Positions 8,516 to 18,261 of a stretch of 64,000 nt of DNA are shown here, in pieces; position 1 is the stretch's first letter; each line of letters opens with the position of its first letter. Both the position numbers and the translations under genes were made by a program. The notes under the pieces are model-generated. The model was given only the letters and a program-made list of their open reading frames with translations. It made no database searches and was not told where the DNA came from. The DNA is from Pseudomonas chlororaphis subsp. chlororaphis (lineage in GTDB: Bacteria > Pseudomonadota > Gammaproteobacteria > Pseudomonadales > Pseudomonadaceae), in NCBI RefSeq assembly GCF_003945765.1, contig NZ_CP027712.1, positions 620,001-684,000 of the forward strand, in the 5' to 3' direction.

Positions 8516-9376
8516 ATGCCGCAGACAAAACACCCTTTACCCGACATTCAGCCGTTGACGCTCGACACGCTGCCGCGGCTGGCTGCCCGTTCGCCAAGCG
8601 CCCATAAAGGCCAGTTCGGGCACCTGTTGCTGATCGGCGGTGATCGCGGTTTTGGCGGCGCGGCGCTGCTCTGCGCCGAGAGCGCCCTGCGCAGCGGTGC
8701 CGGGATGGTTTCTCTGGCGACTCGCAGCGAGCACGTTGCGGCCGCTCTGGCGCGGGTCCCGGAGGTCATGGCCCTGGGCACCGACTCGGCCAACCAGTTG
8801 ATGGGCTTGCTGGAGCAGGCGTCGGTCATCGTGGCGGGCCCCGGGCTGGGGCAGGCGGCCTGGGGGCGCAGCCTTTTATCTGCCGCCGCCAATGCGCCGC
8901 GGCCCCAGGTCTGGGATGCCGATGCGCTCAATCTGCTGGCCAAGGGCGGTTTGACCTTGCCGTCGGGCAGCGTGATCACCCCGCACCCGGGGGAGGCCGC
9001 ACGGCTGCTGGGGATTTCCACCGCGCAGGTGCAGGCGGATCGCCCGGCCGCCGCGCGGGCGCTGAGCAAAAAATACACAGCTGTCGCCATCCTGAAGGGC
9101 GCTGGAAGCCTGATTGCCAGCCCTGATGGCCGCCTGGCCCGTTGCGACCGGGGGCATCCGGCCATGGCCACGGCGGGGCTGGGGGATGTGCTGGCCGGTC
9201 TGGTCGGGGCGCTGCTGGCCCAGGGGATGCCGGCGTTCGATAGCGCTTGCCTGGCGGTCTGGCTGCATGCCGTCGCGGGCGAGCATCAAGGTAAATTGGG
9301 CCGGGGGCTGGCGGCCAGCGATCTGATCCCGGTCATTCGTCAGTTGCTGGAGGAGCAATCATCGTGTCTGAAATAA
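8516..9376 (+). CDS. nnrD: ADP-dependent NAD(P)H-hydrate dehydratase (single-domain)
   Basis: This 286-residue protein corresponds to the C-terminal half of E. coli Nnr/YjeF and repairs hydrated NAD(P)H. Motifs are GHLLLIGGDRGFGG near the start, IVAGPGLGQ, VITPHPGEAARLLG, the phosphate loop AILKGAGSLIA, and GHPAMATAGLGDVLAGLVGA with the catalytic Asp. The N-terminal epimerase domain of the bifunctional enzyme is absent. GGAG lies 11 nt before the ATG at 8516. It overlaps tsaE by 13 nt, so the two are translationally coupled. Confidence 0.92.
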   Translation: MPQTKHPLPDIQPLTLDTLPRLAARSPSAHKGQFGHLLLIGGDRGFGGAALLCAESALRSGAGMVSLATRSEHVAAALARVPEVMALGTDSANQLMGLLEQASVIVAGPGLGQAAWGRSLLSAAANAPRPQVWDADALNLLAKGGLTLPSGSVITPHPGEAARLLGISTAQVQADRPAAARALSKKYTAVAILKGAGSLIASPDGRLARCDRGHPAMATAGLGDVLAGLVGALLAQGMPAFDSACLAVWLHAVAGEHQGKLGRGLAASDLIPVIRQLLEEQSSCLK

Positions 9377-9834
9377 CCCTGTATCTGGCAGACGAAGACG
9401 CCATGATCGCCTTTGGCGCGCGCCTGGCGCAGGTCACTCAAGGGGTGGGTGTGATCTTTCTGGAAGGCGATCTGGGGGCGGGGAAAACCACATTGTCCCG
9501 GGGGCTCATCCGCGGCCTGGGACATGCCGGCGCGGTGAAAAGCCCGACCTTTACCCTGGTCGAGCCTTACGAGATCGGCGATGTGCGGGCCTTCCACTTC
9601 GATCTTTATCGCCTGGTCGATCCGGAAGAGCTGGAGTTTCTCGGCATCCGCGATTATCTCGAGGGCGATGCACTGTGTCTGATCGAGTGGCCCCAGCGTG
9701 GTGCGGGCTTTTTGCCAAAGCCGGACCTGACCATTACCATTAGCCCGCATAACAGCGGGCGCTCCCTGCATTTGTTGTCGCAAGGCTCGCGTGGCGAGGC
9801 CTGGTGTGCCGTTTTGGCGTTGGAATTCAAATAA
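9364..9834 (+). CDS. tsaE: tRNA threonylcarbamoyladenosine biosynthesis ATPase TsaE
   Basis: This 156-residue P-loop ATPase works with TsaB and TsaD to form t6A37 on ANN-decoding tRNAs. The Walker A motif is EGDLGAGKTTLSRGLI (about 36-51), followed by SPTFTLVEPYE and HFDLYRLVDPEEL. It starts with GTG at 9364 inside the end of nnrD, and amiB begins right after its stop. The nnrD-tsaE-amiB-mutL-miaA order is the classic gammaproteobacterial arrangement. Confidence 0.95.
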   Translation: MSEITLYLADEDAMIAFGARLAQVTQGVGVIFLEGDLGAGKTTLSRGLIRGLGHAGAVKSPTFTLVEPYEIGDVRAFHFDLYRLVDPEELEFLGIRDYLEGDALCLIEWPQRGAGFLPKPDLTITISPHNSGRSLHLLSQGSRGEAWCAVLALEFK

Positions 9835-9849
9835 TTGATGGGGTTAGGT

Positions 9850-11265
9850 ATGCGCATTCGCGCGTTGGTTGCTGTCGTAGGACTGTTGCTTACGGCATTG
9901 GCCGTCGACGCTCTGGCCGCTACACAGGTCCGCAGCGTTCGCCTGTGGCGGGCACCGGATAACACTCGACTGGTATTTGACCTGTCCGGGCCGGTCCAGC
10001 ACAGCGTCTTCACCCTGACGGCCCCTGATCGTCTGGTGATCGATATCAACGGTGCGACCCTCGGCGGGCCGCTGAATGTCTCCACGGCGAATACGCCGAT
10101 TACGGCCATGCGTTCGGCCCAGCGCACGCCTACCGACCTGCGGGTGGTCATCGACCTGAAAAAGGCCGTCACCCCCAAGAGTTTTACCCTGACGCCCAAT
10201 GCCCAGTACGGCAATCGCCTGGTGGTCGATCTGTTCGACAACCCGGCCGACGCCGCGCCGACTCCGCCACCTGCGCCGAATGTCGCGACCGTGCCGGCGG
10301 TCCCGGTAACGCCGACCAAGCCTGAGATCAAGCTGCCACCGGCCCCCGCCGGCAAGCGCGATATCGTCGTGGTCATCGATGCCGGTCACGGTGGCGAGGA
10401 CCCGGGTGCCTCCGGCTCGCGCGGCCAGCATGAGAAAGACGTGGTGCTGGCCATCGCCCGCGAACTGCAGCGCCAGATCAACGGCCTCAAGGGCTTCCGC
10501 GCCGAGCTGACCCGTACTGGCGACTACTTCATCCCGCTGCGCGGCCGCACCGAGATCGCCCGCAAGAAAGGCGCCGACCTGTTCGTCTCGATCCACGCCG
10601 ATGCGGCACCGTCCCGCGCGGCCTTCGGGGCCTCGGTGTTCGCGCTCTCCGACCGTGGCGCCACGTCCGAGACGGCCCGCTGGCTGGCGGACAGCGAAAA
10701 CCGTTCCGACCTGATCGGCGGGGCCGGCAACGTCAGCCTCGATGACAAGGACCGGATGCTCGCCGGCGTACTGCTGGACTTGTCCATGACGGCCTCGCTG
10801 ACTTCCAGTCTCAACGTCGGCCAGAAAGTGCTCAGCAACATCGGCCGGGTCACCCCGCTGCACAAGCAGCGCGTCGAACAGGCCGGGTTCATGGTGCTCA
10901 AGTCTCCGGACATTCCGTCGATCCTGGTGGAAACCGGCTTTATCTCCAATGCCAACGAAGCGTCCAAGCTGGCCACTGTCAGCCACCAGCAGGCATTGGC
11001 GCGCTCCATCAGCAGCGGTGTGCGGCAGTTTTTCCAGCAGAATCCACCGCCGGGCACCTACATCGCCTGGCTGCGGGATTCCGGGAAGATTGCCCAGGGA
11101 CCTCGCGACCACCGCGTGAGCCCGGGGGAAACCCTGGCGATGATCGCCGTGCGTTATCAGGTTTCCGCCGCCACCCTGCGCAGCGCCAACAACCTGAGCA
11201 GCGATGAGCTGAAAATCGGTCAGACCCTCACCATCCCGGGTACAGAACTGGCGGCCAAGGAATGA
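9850..11265 (+). CDS. amiB: N-acetylmuramoyl-L-alanine amidase with AMIN and LysM domains
   Basis: This protein of about 471 residues has a signal peptide ([19 protein letters not shown] start), an AMIN domain (about 28-130) that directs it to the division site, a Pro-rich linker, a zinc amidase_3 domain (about 170-395) and a C-terminal LysM motif (about 420-465). Zinc ligands and catalytic residues show in [24 protein letters not shown] and [15 protein letters not shown]. It cleaves septal peptidoglycan so daughter cells separate. ATG 9850 was chosen for the signal peptide and GGGG at 9840; ATG 9838 and TTG 9835 are alternatives. It overlaps mutL by 4 nt. Confidence 0.94.
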   Translation: MRIRALVAVVGLLLTALAVDALAATQVRSVRLWRAPDNTRLVFDLSGPVQHSVFTLTAPDRLVIDINGATLGGPLNVSTANTPITAMRSAQRTPTDLRVVIDLKKAVTPKSFTLTPNAQYGNRLVVDLFDNPADAAPTPPPAPNVATVPAVPVTPTKPEIKLPPAPAGKRDIVVVIDAGHGGEDPGASGSRGQHEKDVVLAIARELQRQINGLKGFRAELTRTGDYFIPLRGRTEIARKKGADLFVSIHADAAPSRAAFGASVFALSDRGATSETARWLADSENRSDLIGGAGNVSLDDKDRMLAGVLLDLSMTASLTSSLNVGQKVLSNIGRVTPLHKQRVEQAGFMVLKSPDIPSILVETGFISNANEASKLATVSHQQALARSISSGVRQFFQQNPPPGTYIAWLRDSGKIAQGPRDHRVSPGETLAMIAVRYQVSAATLRSANNLSSDELKIGQTLTIPGTELAAKE

Positions 11266-13172
11266 ATGACGCAGTCATCAGCAGCGCCCGCATCGAGCTA
11301 ATCAGCCCGCGACTGGCGAACCAGATTGCCGCCGGTGAGGTGGTCGAACGTCCGGCCTCGGTGATCAAGGAGTTGCTGGAGAACAGCCTCGACTCCGGGG
11401 CCAAGCGTATCGATGTGGATGTCGAGCAGGCGGGTGTCAAGCTGCTGCGGGTACGCGACGACGGCAGCGGCATCTCCGCGGACGATCTGCCGCTGGCCCT
11501 GGCGCGCCACGCTACCAGCAAGATTCGCAACCTTGAGGACCTGGAGCAGGTCATGAGCCTGGGCTTCCGTGGAGAGGCACTGGCTTCCATCAGCTCGGTC
11601 GCGCGCTTAACCCTGACTTCCCGTACCCGCGACGCCGATCAGGCCTGGCAGGTGGAAACCGAAGGTCGCGACATGGCCCCGCGCGTGCAGCCGGCGGCCC
11701 ATCCGGTCGGTACATCGGTGGAAGTCCGCGACCTGTTCTTCAATACCCCGGCCCGGCGCAAGTTCCTCAAGGCCGAGAAAACCGAGTTCGATCACCTGCA
11801 GGAAGTGATCAAGCGCCTGGCCCTGGCGCGTTTCGACGTGGCCTTTCACCTGCGCCACAACGGCAAAAGCGTCCTCAGCCTGCATGAAGCCAACGATGAT
11901 GTGGCGCGTGCACGGCGGGTTGCCGCGGTGTGCGGTTCGGGCTTTCTCGAGCAGGCGCTGCCGATCGAAGTCGAACGTAATGGCCTGCATCTGTGGGGCT
12001 GGGTAGGCTTGCCGACCTTTTCCCGCAGCCAGGCGGACCTGCAGTATTTCTACGTCAACGGCCGCGCGGTGCGCGACAAGCTGGTGGCCCATGCGGTGCG
12101 CCAGGCTTACCGCGACGTGCTGTTCAACGGTCGGCATCCGACCTTTGTGCTGTTCTTCGAAGTCGACCCGGCGGTGGTCGACGTCAACGTGCACCCGACC
12201 AAGCACGAAGTGCGCTTCCGCGACGGACGCATGGTCCACGACTTCCTGTATGGCACCCTGCATCGCGCCTTGGGCGATGTCCGGCCGGAAGACCATCTGG
12301 CGGCGCCGGCCGCGGTCGCCGGCATTGTGCGGCCGAGCGGGATCGAGGCCGGCGAGTTCGGCCCCCAGGGCGAAATGCGCCTGGCGGCGAACATGACGCT
12401 GGAGCAGCCGCAGGCCCAGCCAGCGTTCAATCCGGCAGGGACTGGCTCGGGCGCGGGTTATCAGTATCAGTACACGCCGCGTCCGCAGCCAGTGTTGCCG
12501 GCGGCCGAGGCGCAAAGCGCCTATCGTGAGTTCTTCGCGCCACTGCCGGAATCCGGCGCAGCGTCCTTGCCGGATGCCCAGGGCGATATCCCGCCGCTGG
12601 GTTATGCGCTGGCGCAGCTCAAAGGCATCTATATCCTCGCGGAAAACGCCCAGGGCCTGGTGCTGGTGGACATGCACGCGGCCCACGAGCGGATCATGTA
12701 CGAGCGCCTGAAGGTGGCGATGGCCAGCGAAGGCCTGAGTGGCCAGCCGCTGCTGGTGCCGGAGTCGATCGCTGTCAGCCAGCGCGAAGCGGATTGTGCC
12801 GAGGAGCATGTCAGCTGGTTCCAGCGCCTGGGCTTCGAGTTGCAGCGCCTGGGCCCGGAATCGCTGGCGATCCGGCAGATTCCGGCCTTGCTCAAGCAGG
12901 CGGAAGCCAACCGCCTGGTGCATGACGTCCTGACCGACTTGATGGAGTACGGCACCAGCGACCGTATCCAGGCGCACCTCAACGAGTTGCTGGGTACCAT
13001 GGCCTGCCACGGTGCGATCCGTGCCAATCGCCGCCTGGCCCTGCCGGAAATGAACGGCTTGTTGCGCGACATGGAAAACACCGAGCGCAGCGGTCAATGC
13101 AACCATGGCCGACCGACCTGGACCCAGTTGGGCCTGGACGATCTGGACAAACTCTTCTTGCGCGGTCGTTGA
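11262..13172 (+). CDS. mutL: DNA mismatch repair protein MutL
   Basis: This 636-residue GHKL ATPase has an N-terminal ATP-binding region ([39 protein letters not shown]), a variable linker (about 340-440) and a C-terminal dimerisation domain. The latter contains [13 protein letters not shown], matching the DxHAxxExxxxE endonuclease motif of MutL proteins from organisms without MutH. It couples MutS mismatch recognition to strand incision. The start codon lies in the ATGA overlap with amiB. Confidence 0.97.
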   Translation: MNDAVISSARIELISPRLANQIAAGEVVERPASVIKELLENSLDSGAKRIDVDVEQAGVKLLRVRDDGSGISADDLPLALARHATSKIRNLEDLEQVMSLGFRGEALASISSVARLTLTSRTRDADQAWQVETEGRDMAPRVQPAAHPVGTSVEVRDLFFNTPARRKFLKAEKTEFDHLQEVIKRLALARFDVAFHLRHNGKSVLSLHEANDDVARARRVAAVCGSGFLEQALPIEVERNGLHLWGWVGLPTFSRSQADLQYFYVNGRAVRDKLVAHAVRQAYRDVLFNGRHPTFVLFFEVDPAVVDVNVHPTKHEVRFRDGRMVHDFLYGTLHRALGDVRPEDHLAAPAAVAGIVRPSGIEAGEFGPQGEMRLAANMTLEQPQAQPAFNPAGTGSGAGYQYQYTPRPQPVLPAAEAQSAYREFFAPLPESGAASLPDAQGDIPPLGYALAQLKGIYILAENAQGLVLVDMHAAHERIMYERLKVAMASEGLSGQPLLVPESIAVSQREADCAEEHVSWFQRLGFELQRLGPESLAIRQIPALLKQAEANRLVHDVLTDLMEYGTSDRIQAHLNELLGTMACHGAIRANRRLALPEMNGLLRDMENTERSGQCNHGRPTWTQLGLDDLDKLFLRGR

Positions 13173-14143
13173 TGAGCCAGCTTCCTCCAGCGATCTTCCT
13201 GATGGGCCCGACTGCCGCTGGCAAGACCGACCTGGCCATCGAGCTCACCAAGGTTCTGCCTTGCGAACTGATCAGCGTCGATTCGGCGCTGGTCTACCGT
13301 GGCATGGACATAGGCACCGCCAAGCCGTCCAAGGAAATCCTGGCCGAGTTTCCACACCGTCTGATCGATATCCTCGACCCGGCCGAGAGCTATTCGGCGG
13401 CGGATTTCCGCACCGATGCGCTGGCCGCCATGGCCGATATCACCGCGCGCGGCAAGATTCCGCTGCTGGTGGGCGGCACGATGCTCTATTACAAGGCTTT
13501 GCTCGAAGGCCTGGCAGACATGCCGCCGGCCGACCCACAGGTTCGCGCGGAGCTGGAAGAAGAGGCCGCACGCCTTGGCTGGCAAGCCTTGCATGACCAA
13601 CTGGCGATAATCGACCCCGAATCGGCGGCGCGGATTCATCCCAATGATCCGCAGCGCCTGACCCGGGCCCTGGAGGTCTATCGGGTCAGCGGCCTGAGCA
13701 TGACCGCCCACAGACTGCGACAATCTGCGCAAAGTACTGAAGCAGCCGCTTCGGGACGGGGACAATTGCCCTATACTGTCGCGAACTTGGCCATTGCCCC
13801 GGCAAACCGTCAGGTACTGCATGAGCGTATTGCACAAAGATTCACAATTATGTTGGAACAGGGATTCGTCGACGAGGTCGTAGCTCTGCGTTCTAGAAGT
13901 GACCTGCATGCCGGGTTGCCGTCTATACGTGCTGTAGGCTACCGACAGGTCTGGGATCATCTGGATGGCAAGCTGACATTCGCCGAGATGCAGGAGCGCG
14001 GCATCATTGCCACGCGCCAATTGGCGAAGCGCCAGTTCACCTGGTTACGCAGCTGGGCTGATTTACACTGGCTGGACAGCCTGGATTGCGACAATCTGCC
14101 ACGCGCCTTGAAATACCTGGGAACGGTCTCCATATTGAGCTGA
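13172..14143 (+). CDS. miaA: tRNA dimethylallyltransferase MiaA
   Basis: This 323-residue enzyme adds the dimethylallyl group to A37 of tRNAs reading UNN codons. The P-loop [17 protein letters not shown] is at the N-terminus, followed by [17 protein letters not shown] (substrate/DMAPP region), [12 protein letters not shown] and [13 protein letters not shown] near the C-terminus. The ATG shares one base with the mutL stop. About 90 nt separate it from hfq, with which it is usually co-transcribed. Confidence 0.97.
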   Translation: MSQLPPAIFLMGPTAAGKTDLAIELTKVLPCELISVDSALVYRGMDIGTAKPSKEILAEFPHRLIDILDPAESYSAADFRTDALAAMADITARGKIPLLVGGTMLYYKALLEGLADMPPADPQVRAELEEEAARLGWQALHDQLAIIDPESAARIHPNDPQRLTRALEVYRVSGLSMTAHRLRQSAQSTEAAASGRGQLPYTVANLAIAPANRQVLHERIAQRFTIMLEQGFVDEVVALRSRSDLHAGLPSIRAVGYRQVWDHLDGKLTFAEMQERGIIATRQLAKRQFTWLRSWADLHWLDSLDCDNLPRALKYLGTVSILS

Positions 14144-14236
14144 GTCCTTGCAATTGCCGTCTATCCTTGGGGGTGGGGCGGTTTTAGCCATCTGTTTTCC
14201 GATTTTTTATTATTGATCCTTAAAGGAGTGCGGCAC

Positions 14237-14497
14237 ATGTCAAAAGGGCATTCGCTACAAGACCCTTACTTGAATACTTTACGTAAAGAGAAAGTTGGGG
14301 TTTCCATCTATCTGGTCAACGGGATCAAGCTGCAAGGTACGATCGAGTCTTTCGACCAGTTCGTCATCCTGCTGAAGAACACCGTCAGCCAAATGGTTTA
14401 CAAGCACGCTATCTCGACAGTGGTGCCGGTTCGTCCAATTCGCCTGCCTAGCGCATCCGAATCCGAACAGGGTGACGCTGAGCCAGGTAACGCCTGA
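14237..14497 (+). CDS. hfq: RNA chaperone Hfq
   Basis: This 86-residue Sm-like hexameric RNA chaperone mediates sRNA-mRNA pairing and, in Pseudomonas, catabolite repression with Crc. The Sm1 segment [20 protein letters not shown] and the Sm2 motif [10 protein letters not shown] are intact, with [12 protein letters not shown] at the N-terminus. The short acidic C-terminal tail is typical of pseudomonads. AAGGAG lies 8 nt upstream of the ATG at 14237. hflX follows 12 nt later. Confidence 0.98.
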   Translation: MSKGHSLQDPYLNTLRKEKVGVSIYLVNGIKLQGTIESFDQFVILLKNTVSQMVYKHAISTVVPVRPIRLPSASESEQGDAEPGNA

Positions 14498-14509
14498 TAG
14501 GAGTCTCCT

Positions 14510-15811
14510 TTGTTCTTTGAGCGCCACGGTGGTGGTGAACGTGCAATTCTCGTTCACTTGGATGGTCAGGACCCTGAGGCGCGCGAAGATCCGCAGGAGT
14601 TTCAGGAGTTGGCAATATCGGCCGGCGCCGAGACCGTCGCGTTTGTTAACGTGCCGCGTCATCGGCCAACCGCCAAGTACCTGGTTGGCAGCGGCAAGGT
14701 CGAAGAATTACGCGACCTGGTCAAAGCCGAACAGGTCGACCTGGTGATTTTCAATCACATCCTCACACCCAGTCAGGAACGTAACCTCGAACGTGCTTTC
14801 GAGTGTCGCGTGATTGACCGCACGGGTCTGATTCTCGATATTTTCGCCCAGCGCGCCCGCACTCACGAAGGCAAGCTCCAGGTAGAGCTGGCCCAGCTTG
14901 AATATATGAGTACCCGTCTGGTTCGTGGCTGGACTCACCTTGAGCGGCAGAAGGGCGGTATCGGCCTGCGTGGTCCGGGTGAAACCCAGCTCGAGACCGA
15001 CCGGCGTCTTCTGCGGGTTCGCCTGCGGCAGATCAAGGCCCGGCTGGAGAAGGTTCGCAGCCAGCGTGAGCAGGCTCGTCGCGGGCGCAAGCGTGCCGAC
15101 ATTCCTTCGGTATCGTTGGTGGGCTACACCAACGCCGGCAAGTCCACCTTGTTCAACTCCGTGACCGAGTCCGATGTGTTTGCGGCCAACCAACTGTTCG
15201 CCACCCTCGATCCGACCTTGCGCCGGCTCGAACTGGACGATCTTGGTCCGGTCGTGTTGGCCGATACCGTAGGGTTCATTCGTCATCTGCCGCACAAACT
15301 GGTCGAGGCGTTTCGGGCTACGCTCGAAGAGTCGAGCAACTCCGACCTGCTGCTGCATGTGATCGATGCTCATGAGCCGGAGCGCATGGCCCAGATCGAA
15401 CAGGTCATGGTGGTGCTCGGCGAGATCGGGGCCCAGGACTTGCCGATACTGGAGGTCTATAACAAACTCGATTTGCTCGAGGGGGTAGACCCGCAGATCC
15501 AGCGCGATGCCGATGGCAAGCCGCAGCGGGTCTGGTTGTCGGCTCGTGAAGGGCAAGGGCTGGACCTGCTCAAGCAGGCCATTGCCGAGTTGCTCGGCGA
15601 GGATTTGTTTGTAGGCACCTTGCGCTTGCCGCAGCGTTTTGCTCGACTGCGAGCGCAGTTCTTCGAGTTGGGCGCAGTGCAGAAAGAAGATCACGACGAG
15701 GAAGGTGTCAGCCTGCTGGCTGTCCGCTTGCCGCGAGTCGAGTTGAATCGACTGGTAAGCCGCGAAGGCATGAAGCCGCTGGAGTTCATCGAGCAACACA
15801 CTTTGCAATAA
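14510..15811 (+). CDS. hflX: Ribosome-associated GTPase HflX
   Basis: This 433-residue GTPase associates with the 50S subunit and is linked to rescue of stalled ribosomes. It has an N-terminal HflX domain (LVGSGKVEELRDLV about 63-76), a coiled-coil linker rich in Arg/Gln (about 165-195), and a G domain with SLVGYTNAGKSTLFN (G1), DTVGF (G3) and NKLD (G4). I chose the TTG at 14510, with TAGGAG just upstream; it begins MFFERHGGG as in other pseudomonads. It is part of the hfq-hflX-hflKC operon. Confidence 0.95.
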   Translation: MFFERHGGGERAILVHLDGQDPEAREDPQEFQELAISAGAETVAFVNVPRHRPTAKYLVGSGKVEELRDLVKAEQVDLVIFNHILTPSQERNLERAFECRVIDRTGLILDIFAQRARTHEGKLQVELAQLEYMSTRLVRGWTHLERQKGGIGLRGPGETQLETDRRLLRVRLRQIKARLEKVRSQREQARRGRKRADIPSVSLVGYTNAGKSTLFNSVTESDVFAANQLFATLDPTLRRLELDDLGPVVLADTVGFIRHLPHKLVEAFRATLEESSNSDLLLHVIDAHEPERMAQIEQVMVVLGEIGAQDLPILEVYNKLDLLEGVDPQIQRDADGKPQRVWLSAREGQGLDLLKQAIAELLGEDLFVGTLRLPQRFARLRAQFFELGAVQKEDHDEEGVSLLAVRLPRVELNRLVSREGMKPLEFIEQHTLQ

Positions 15812-15907
15812 AAGCCTGAGAAAGCGGTTGTGCCGCTGTAGCAGGCATTCTGTAGCATTGGTCGGCGCGCCGTGGGTGCGTCTTTGCTTTATCAGATGGA
15901 GAGCGCT

Positions 15908-17077
15908 ATGGCTTGGAATGAGCCGGGTGGCAACTCGAATAATCAGGATCCTTGGGGTGGTAAGCGCCGCAACAATGGCGACCGCAAGGGGCCACCGGAT
16001 CTCGACGAGGCCTTCCGCAAGCTGCAGGAAAGCCTGAATGGGTTGTTCGGTGGTGGCAAGAAACGTGGTGACGATGGTGGCAGTTCCGGCAAGGGCGGCG
16101 GTCTCGGCCTGCTCGGTATCGGTCTGGTCGTGCTGGCGGCCGTGTGGCTGTACAGCGCGGTGTATGTCGTGGACGAGCAGGAGCAGGCCGTGGTGCTGCG
16201 CTTCGGCAAGTACTACGAAACCGTCGGCCCGGGCCTGAACATCTACTTCCCGCCGATCGATCGCAAGTACATGGAAAACGTCACGCGCGAGCGTGCCTAT
16301 ACCAAGCAGGGTCAAATGCTGACTGAAGACGAGAACATCGTCGAAGTGCCGCTGACCGTGCAGTACAAGATCAGCAACCTGCAGGACTTCGTGCTGAACG
16401 TCGATCAGCCGGAAATCAGCCTGCAGCACGCCACCGACAGTGCGCTGCGCCACGTAGTGGGTTCCACCGCGATGGACCAGGTGCTGACCGAAGGTCGTGA
16501 GTTGATGGCCAGCGAAATCAAGGAGCGTCTGCAACGCTTCCTCGATACCTATCGCACCGGTATCACCGTTACCCAGGTGAACGTACAGAGCGCAGCGGCA
16601 CCGCGTGAAGTGCAGGAAGCCTTCGATGACGTGATCCGTGCCCGTGAAGACGAGCAGCGTTCGCGCAACCAGGCTGAAACCTACGCCAACGGTGTCGTGC
16701 CGGAAGCCCGTGGTCAGGCCCAGCGCATCATCGAGGATGCCAACGGTTACCGTGGCGAAGTGGTTTCCCGCGCCAAGGGTGAGGCCGATCGCTTCACCAA
16801 GCTGGTGGCCGAATACCGCAAGGCACCTGAAGTGACCCGTGAGCGTCTGTACCTGGACACCATGCAGGAAGTCTTCAGCAATACCAGCAAGGTTCTCGTG
16901 ACCGGCAACAAGAACGGCCAGAGCAATCTGCTGTACCTGCCGCTGGACAAAATGGTCGAAAGTGGCCGCAGCACCAGTGCTCCGGTGACCGGCGCAGCAG
17001 CCAGCAGCAACGAAGCGAATGCGCGTGCGGCAGCTGATCTGCAGCAACAGCAAGCGCGTACCAGGGAGAGTCGCTGA
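15908..17077 (+). CDS. hflK: FtsH protease regulator HflK (SPFH protein)
   Basis: This 389-residue membrane protein has a Gly/Asn-rich cytoplasmic N-terminus, one transmembrane segment (about 65-85) and a periplasmic SPFH/band 7 domain (about 85-260) followed by a helical region and an Ala/Ser-rich tail. With HflC it forms a large cage around the FtsH protease. The ATG at 15908 (MAWNEPGG) has GGAG 6-7 nt upstream and is the usual start. It shares one base with hflC. Confidence 0.96.
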   Translation: MAWNEPGGNSNNQDPWGGKRRNNGDRKGPPDLDEAFRKLQESLNGLFGGGKKRGDDGGSSGKGGGLGLLGIGLVVLAAVWLYSAVYVVDEQEQAVVLRFGKYYETVGPGLNIYFPPIDRKYMENVTRERAYTKQGQMLTEDENIVEVPLTVQYKISNLQDFVLNVDQPEISLQHATDSALRHVVGSTAMDQVLTEGRELMASEIKERLQRFLDTYRTGITVTQVNVQSAAAPREVQEAFDDVIRAREDEQRSRNQAETYANGVVPEARGQAQRIIEDANGYRGEVVSRAKGEADRFTKLVAEYRKAPEVTRERLYLDTMQEVFSNTSKVLVTGNKNGQSNLLYLPLDKMVESGRSTSAPVTGAAASSNEANARAAADLQQQQARTRESR

Positions 17078-17946
17078 TGAGCAATAAATCGCTGATCGCC
17101 CTTATCGTTGGCGTCGTCGTGGCGATCGCTGCCTGGAACTGCTTCTACATCGTCGCTCAGACCGAGCGCGCGGTGTTGCTGCAGTTCGGTCGTGTGGTCC
17201 AGGCTGACGTTCAGCCGGGCCTGCATGTGAAAGTGCCCTATGTGAACCAGGTGCGTAAGTTCGACGCTCGCCTGATGACCCTAGATGCACCGACCCAGCG
17301 TTTCCTGACGCTGGAAAAGAAAGCCGTGATGGTCGATGCCTATGCCAAATGGCGCGTGAAGGATGCGGAGCGTTTCTATACCGCGACTTCCGGCCTCAAG
17401 CAGATCGCCGACGAGCGTCTTTCCCGTCGTCTGGAGTCGGGCCTGCGTGACCAGTTCGGCAAGCGCACCCTGCACGAAGTGGTTTCCGGTGAGCGTGATG
17501 CGCTGATGGCGGACATCACGGCTTCGCTCAACAAGATGGCCGAGAAAGAGCTGGGCATCGAAGTGGTCGATGTCCGGGTCAAGACCATCGACTTGCCGAA
17601 GGAAGTGAACCGCAGCGTCTTCGAGCGTATGAGCACCGAACGTGAGCGTGAAGCGCGTGAGCATCGCGCCAAGGGTAACGAACTGGCGGAAGGTATTCGT
17701 GCCGACGCCGATCGTCAGCGCCGCGTACTGTTGGCCGAAGCCTATCGTGAGTCGGAAGAGATTCGCGGTGATGGCGACGCCCAGGCCGCAGCCATCTACT
17801 CCAAGGCCTACGGTCAGGATCAGGAGTTCTACGGTTTCTACCGTAGCCTGCGTGCCTATCGTGAAAGCTTCGCGAACAAATCCGACGTCATGGTCCTGGA
17901 CCCAAGCAGCGACTTTTTCCGTTACCTGGAAAAGGCCAAGCCTTGA
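17077..17946 (+). CDS. hflC: FtsH protease regulator HflC (SPFH protein)
   Basis: This 289-residue partner of HflK has an N-terminal transmembrane anchor (about 5-24) and a band 7/SPFH domain (about 25-190; QTERAVLLQFGRVV and VVDVRVKTIDLP), then an Ala/Glu/Arg-rich helical stretch and a C-terminal segment ending FFRYLEKAKP. It is the last gene of the hfq operon here. The small DUF2065 (YjeT-like) gene that often follows hflC in pseudomonads was not found before hisZ. Confidence 0.96.
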   Translation: MSNKSLIALIVGVVVAIAAWNCFYIVAQTERAVLLQFGRVVQADVQPGLHVKVPYVNQVRKFDARLMTLDAPTQRFLTLEKKAVMVDAYAKWRVKDAERFYTATSGLKQIADERLSRRLESGLRDQFGKRTLHEVVSGERDALMADITASLNKMAEKELGIEVVDVRVKTIDLPKEVNRSVFERMSTEREREAREHRAKGNELAEGIRADADRQRRVLLAEAYRESEEIRGDGDAQAAAIYSKAYGQDQEFYGFYRSLRAYRESFANKSDVMVLDPSSDFFRYLEKAKP

Positions 17947-18030
17947 TGCGACGTTGACCTGAATCGCCCCGCCCGGCGGCTAAAGTGTCTGGCGGGGTGA
18001 TCCTTTGGGAAAACGAGTGTATGATGCGGC

Positions 18031-18055
18031 AGCCGGGAAATTCCCGGCTTTTTTG
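18031..18055 (+). terminator. Terminator after hflC
   Basis: AGCCGGG, loop AAATT, CCCGGCT followed by a T-run. It lies about 85 bp after hflC and separates the hfq operon from hisZ. Confidence 0.8.
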
Positions 18056-18132
18056 CGTCTGCACGTTTGATTGTGGTTGTTGGTGCAAGACGGCGAGTTG
18101 AACGACTCGACAGTTTTTTTCGAGGAAAGTGA

Positions 18133-18261
18133 GTGGCGAAGCCGGTTTCAGGCTTTTCGCCCCGTCGCCCATGCGCGTGGTTTGCACATGGGCCGATCAT
18201 TTTCTGCTTCACTCAAGGCCCGCCCATAGGCTGGCCGCCTGGATCACAGGGGAATGGCGTA
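18133..18261 (+). promoter_or_regulatory. Possible translated leader upstream of hisZ
   Basis: A GTG at 18133 has a good ribosome site (GAGGAAA, 7 nt) and is in frame with hisZ, with no stop before the hisZ ATG. The 43 codons do not resemble any HisZ N-terminus. A hairpin CCCATG...CATGGG falls at about 18169-18193. It could be a leader/attenuator or an unused in-frame start. Confidence 0.3.

Noticed and set aside
14708..17053. A 781-codon open frame on the minus strand across hflX and hflK
   Set aside because: It is antisense to two well-recognised genes, its protein matches no family, and long antisense frames are usual in high-GC Pseudomonas DNA.
17967..17997. CCCCGCC...GGCGGGG inverted repeat after hflC considered as the operon terminator
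   Set aside because: The loop is long and no T-run follows; the hairpin at 18031-18055 is a better terminator.
18018..18025. TGTATGAT as an extended -10 promoter for hisZ
   Set aside because: No fitting -35 element, and a terminator lies immediately downstream.
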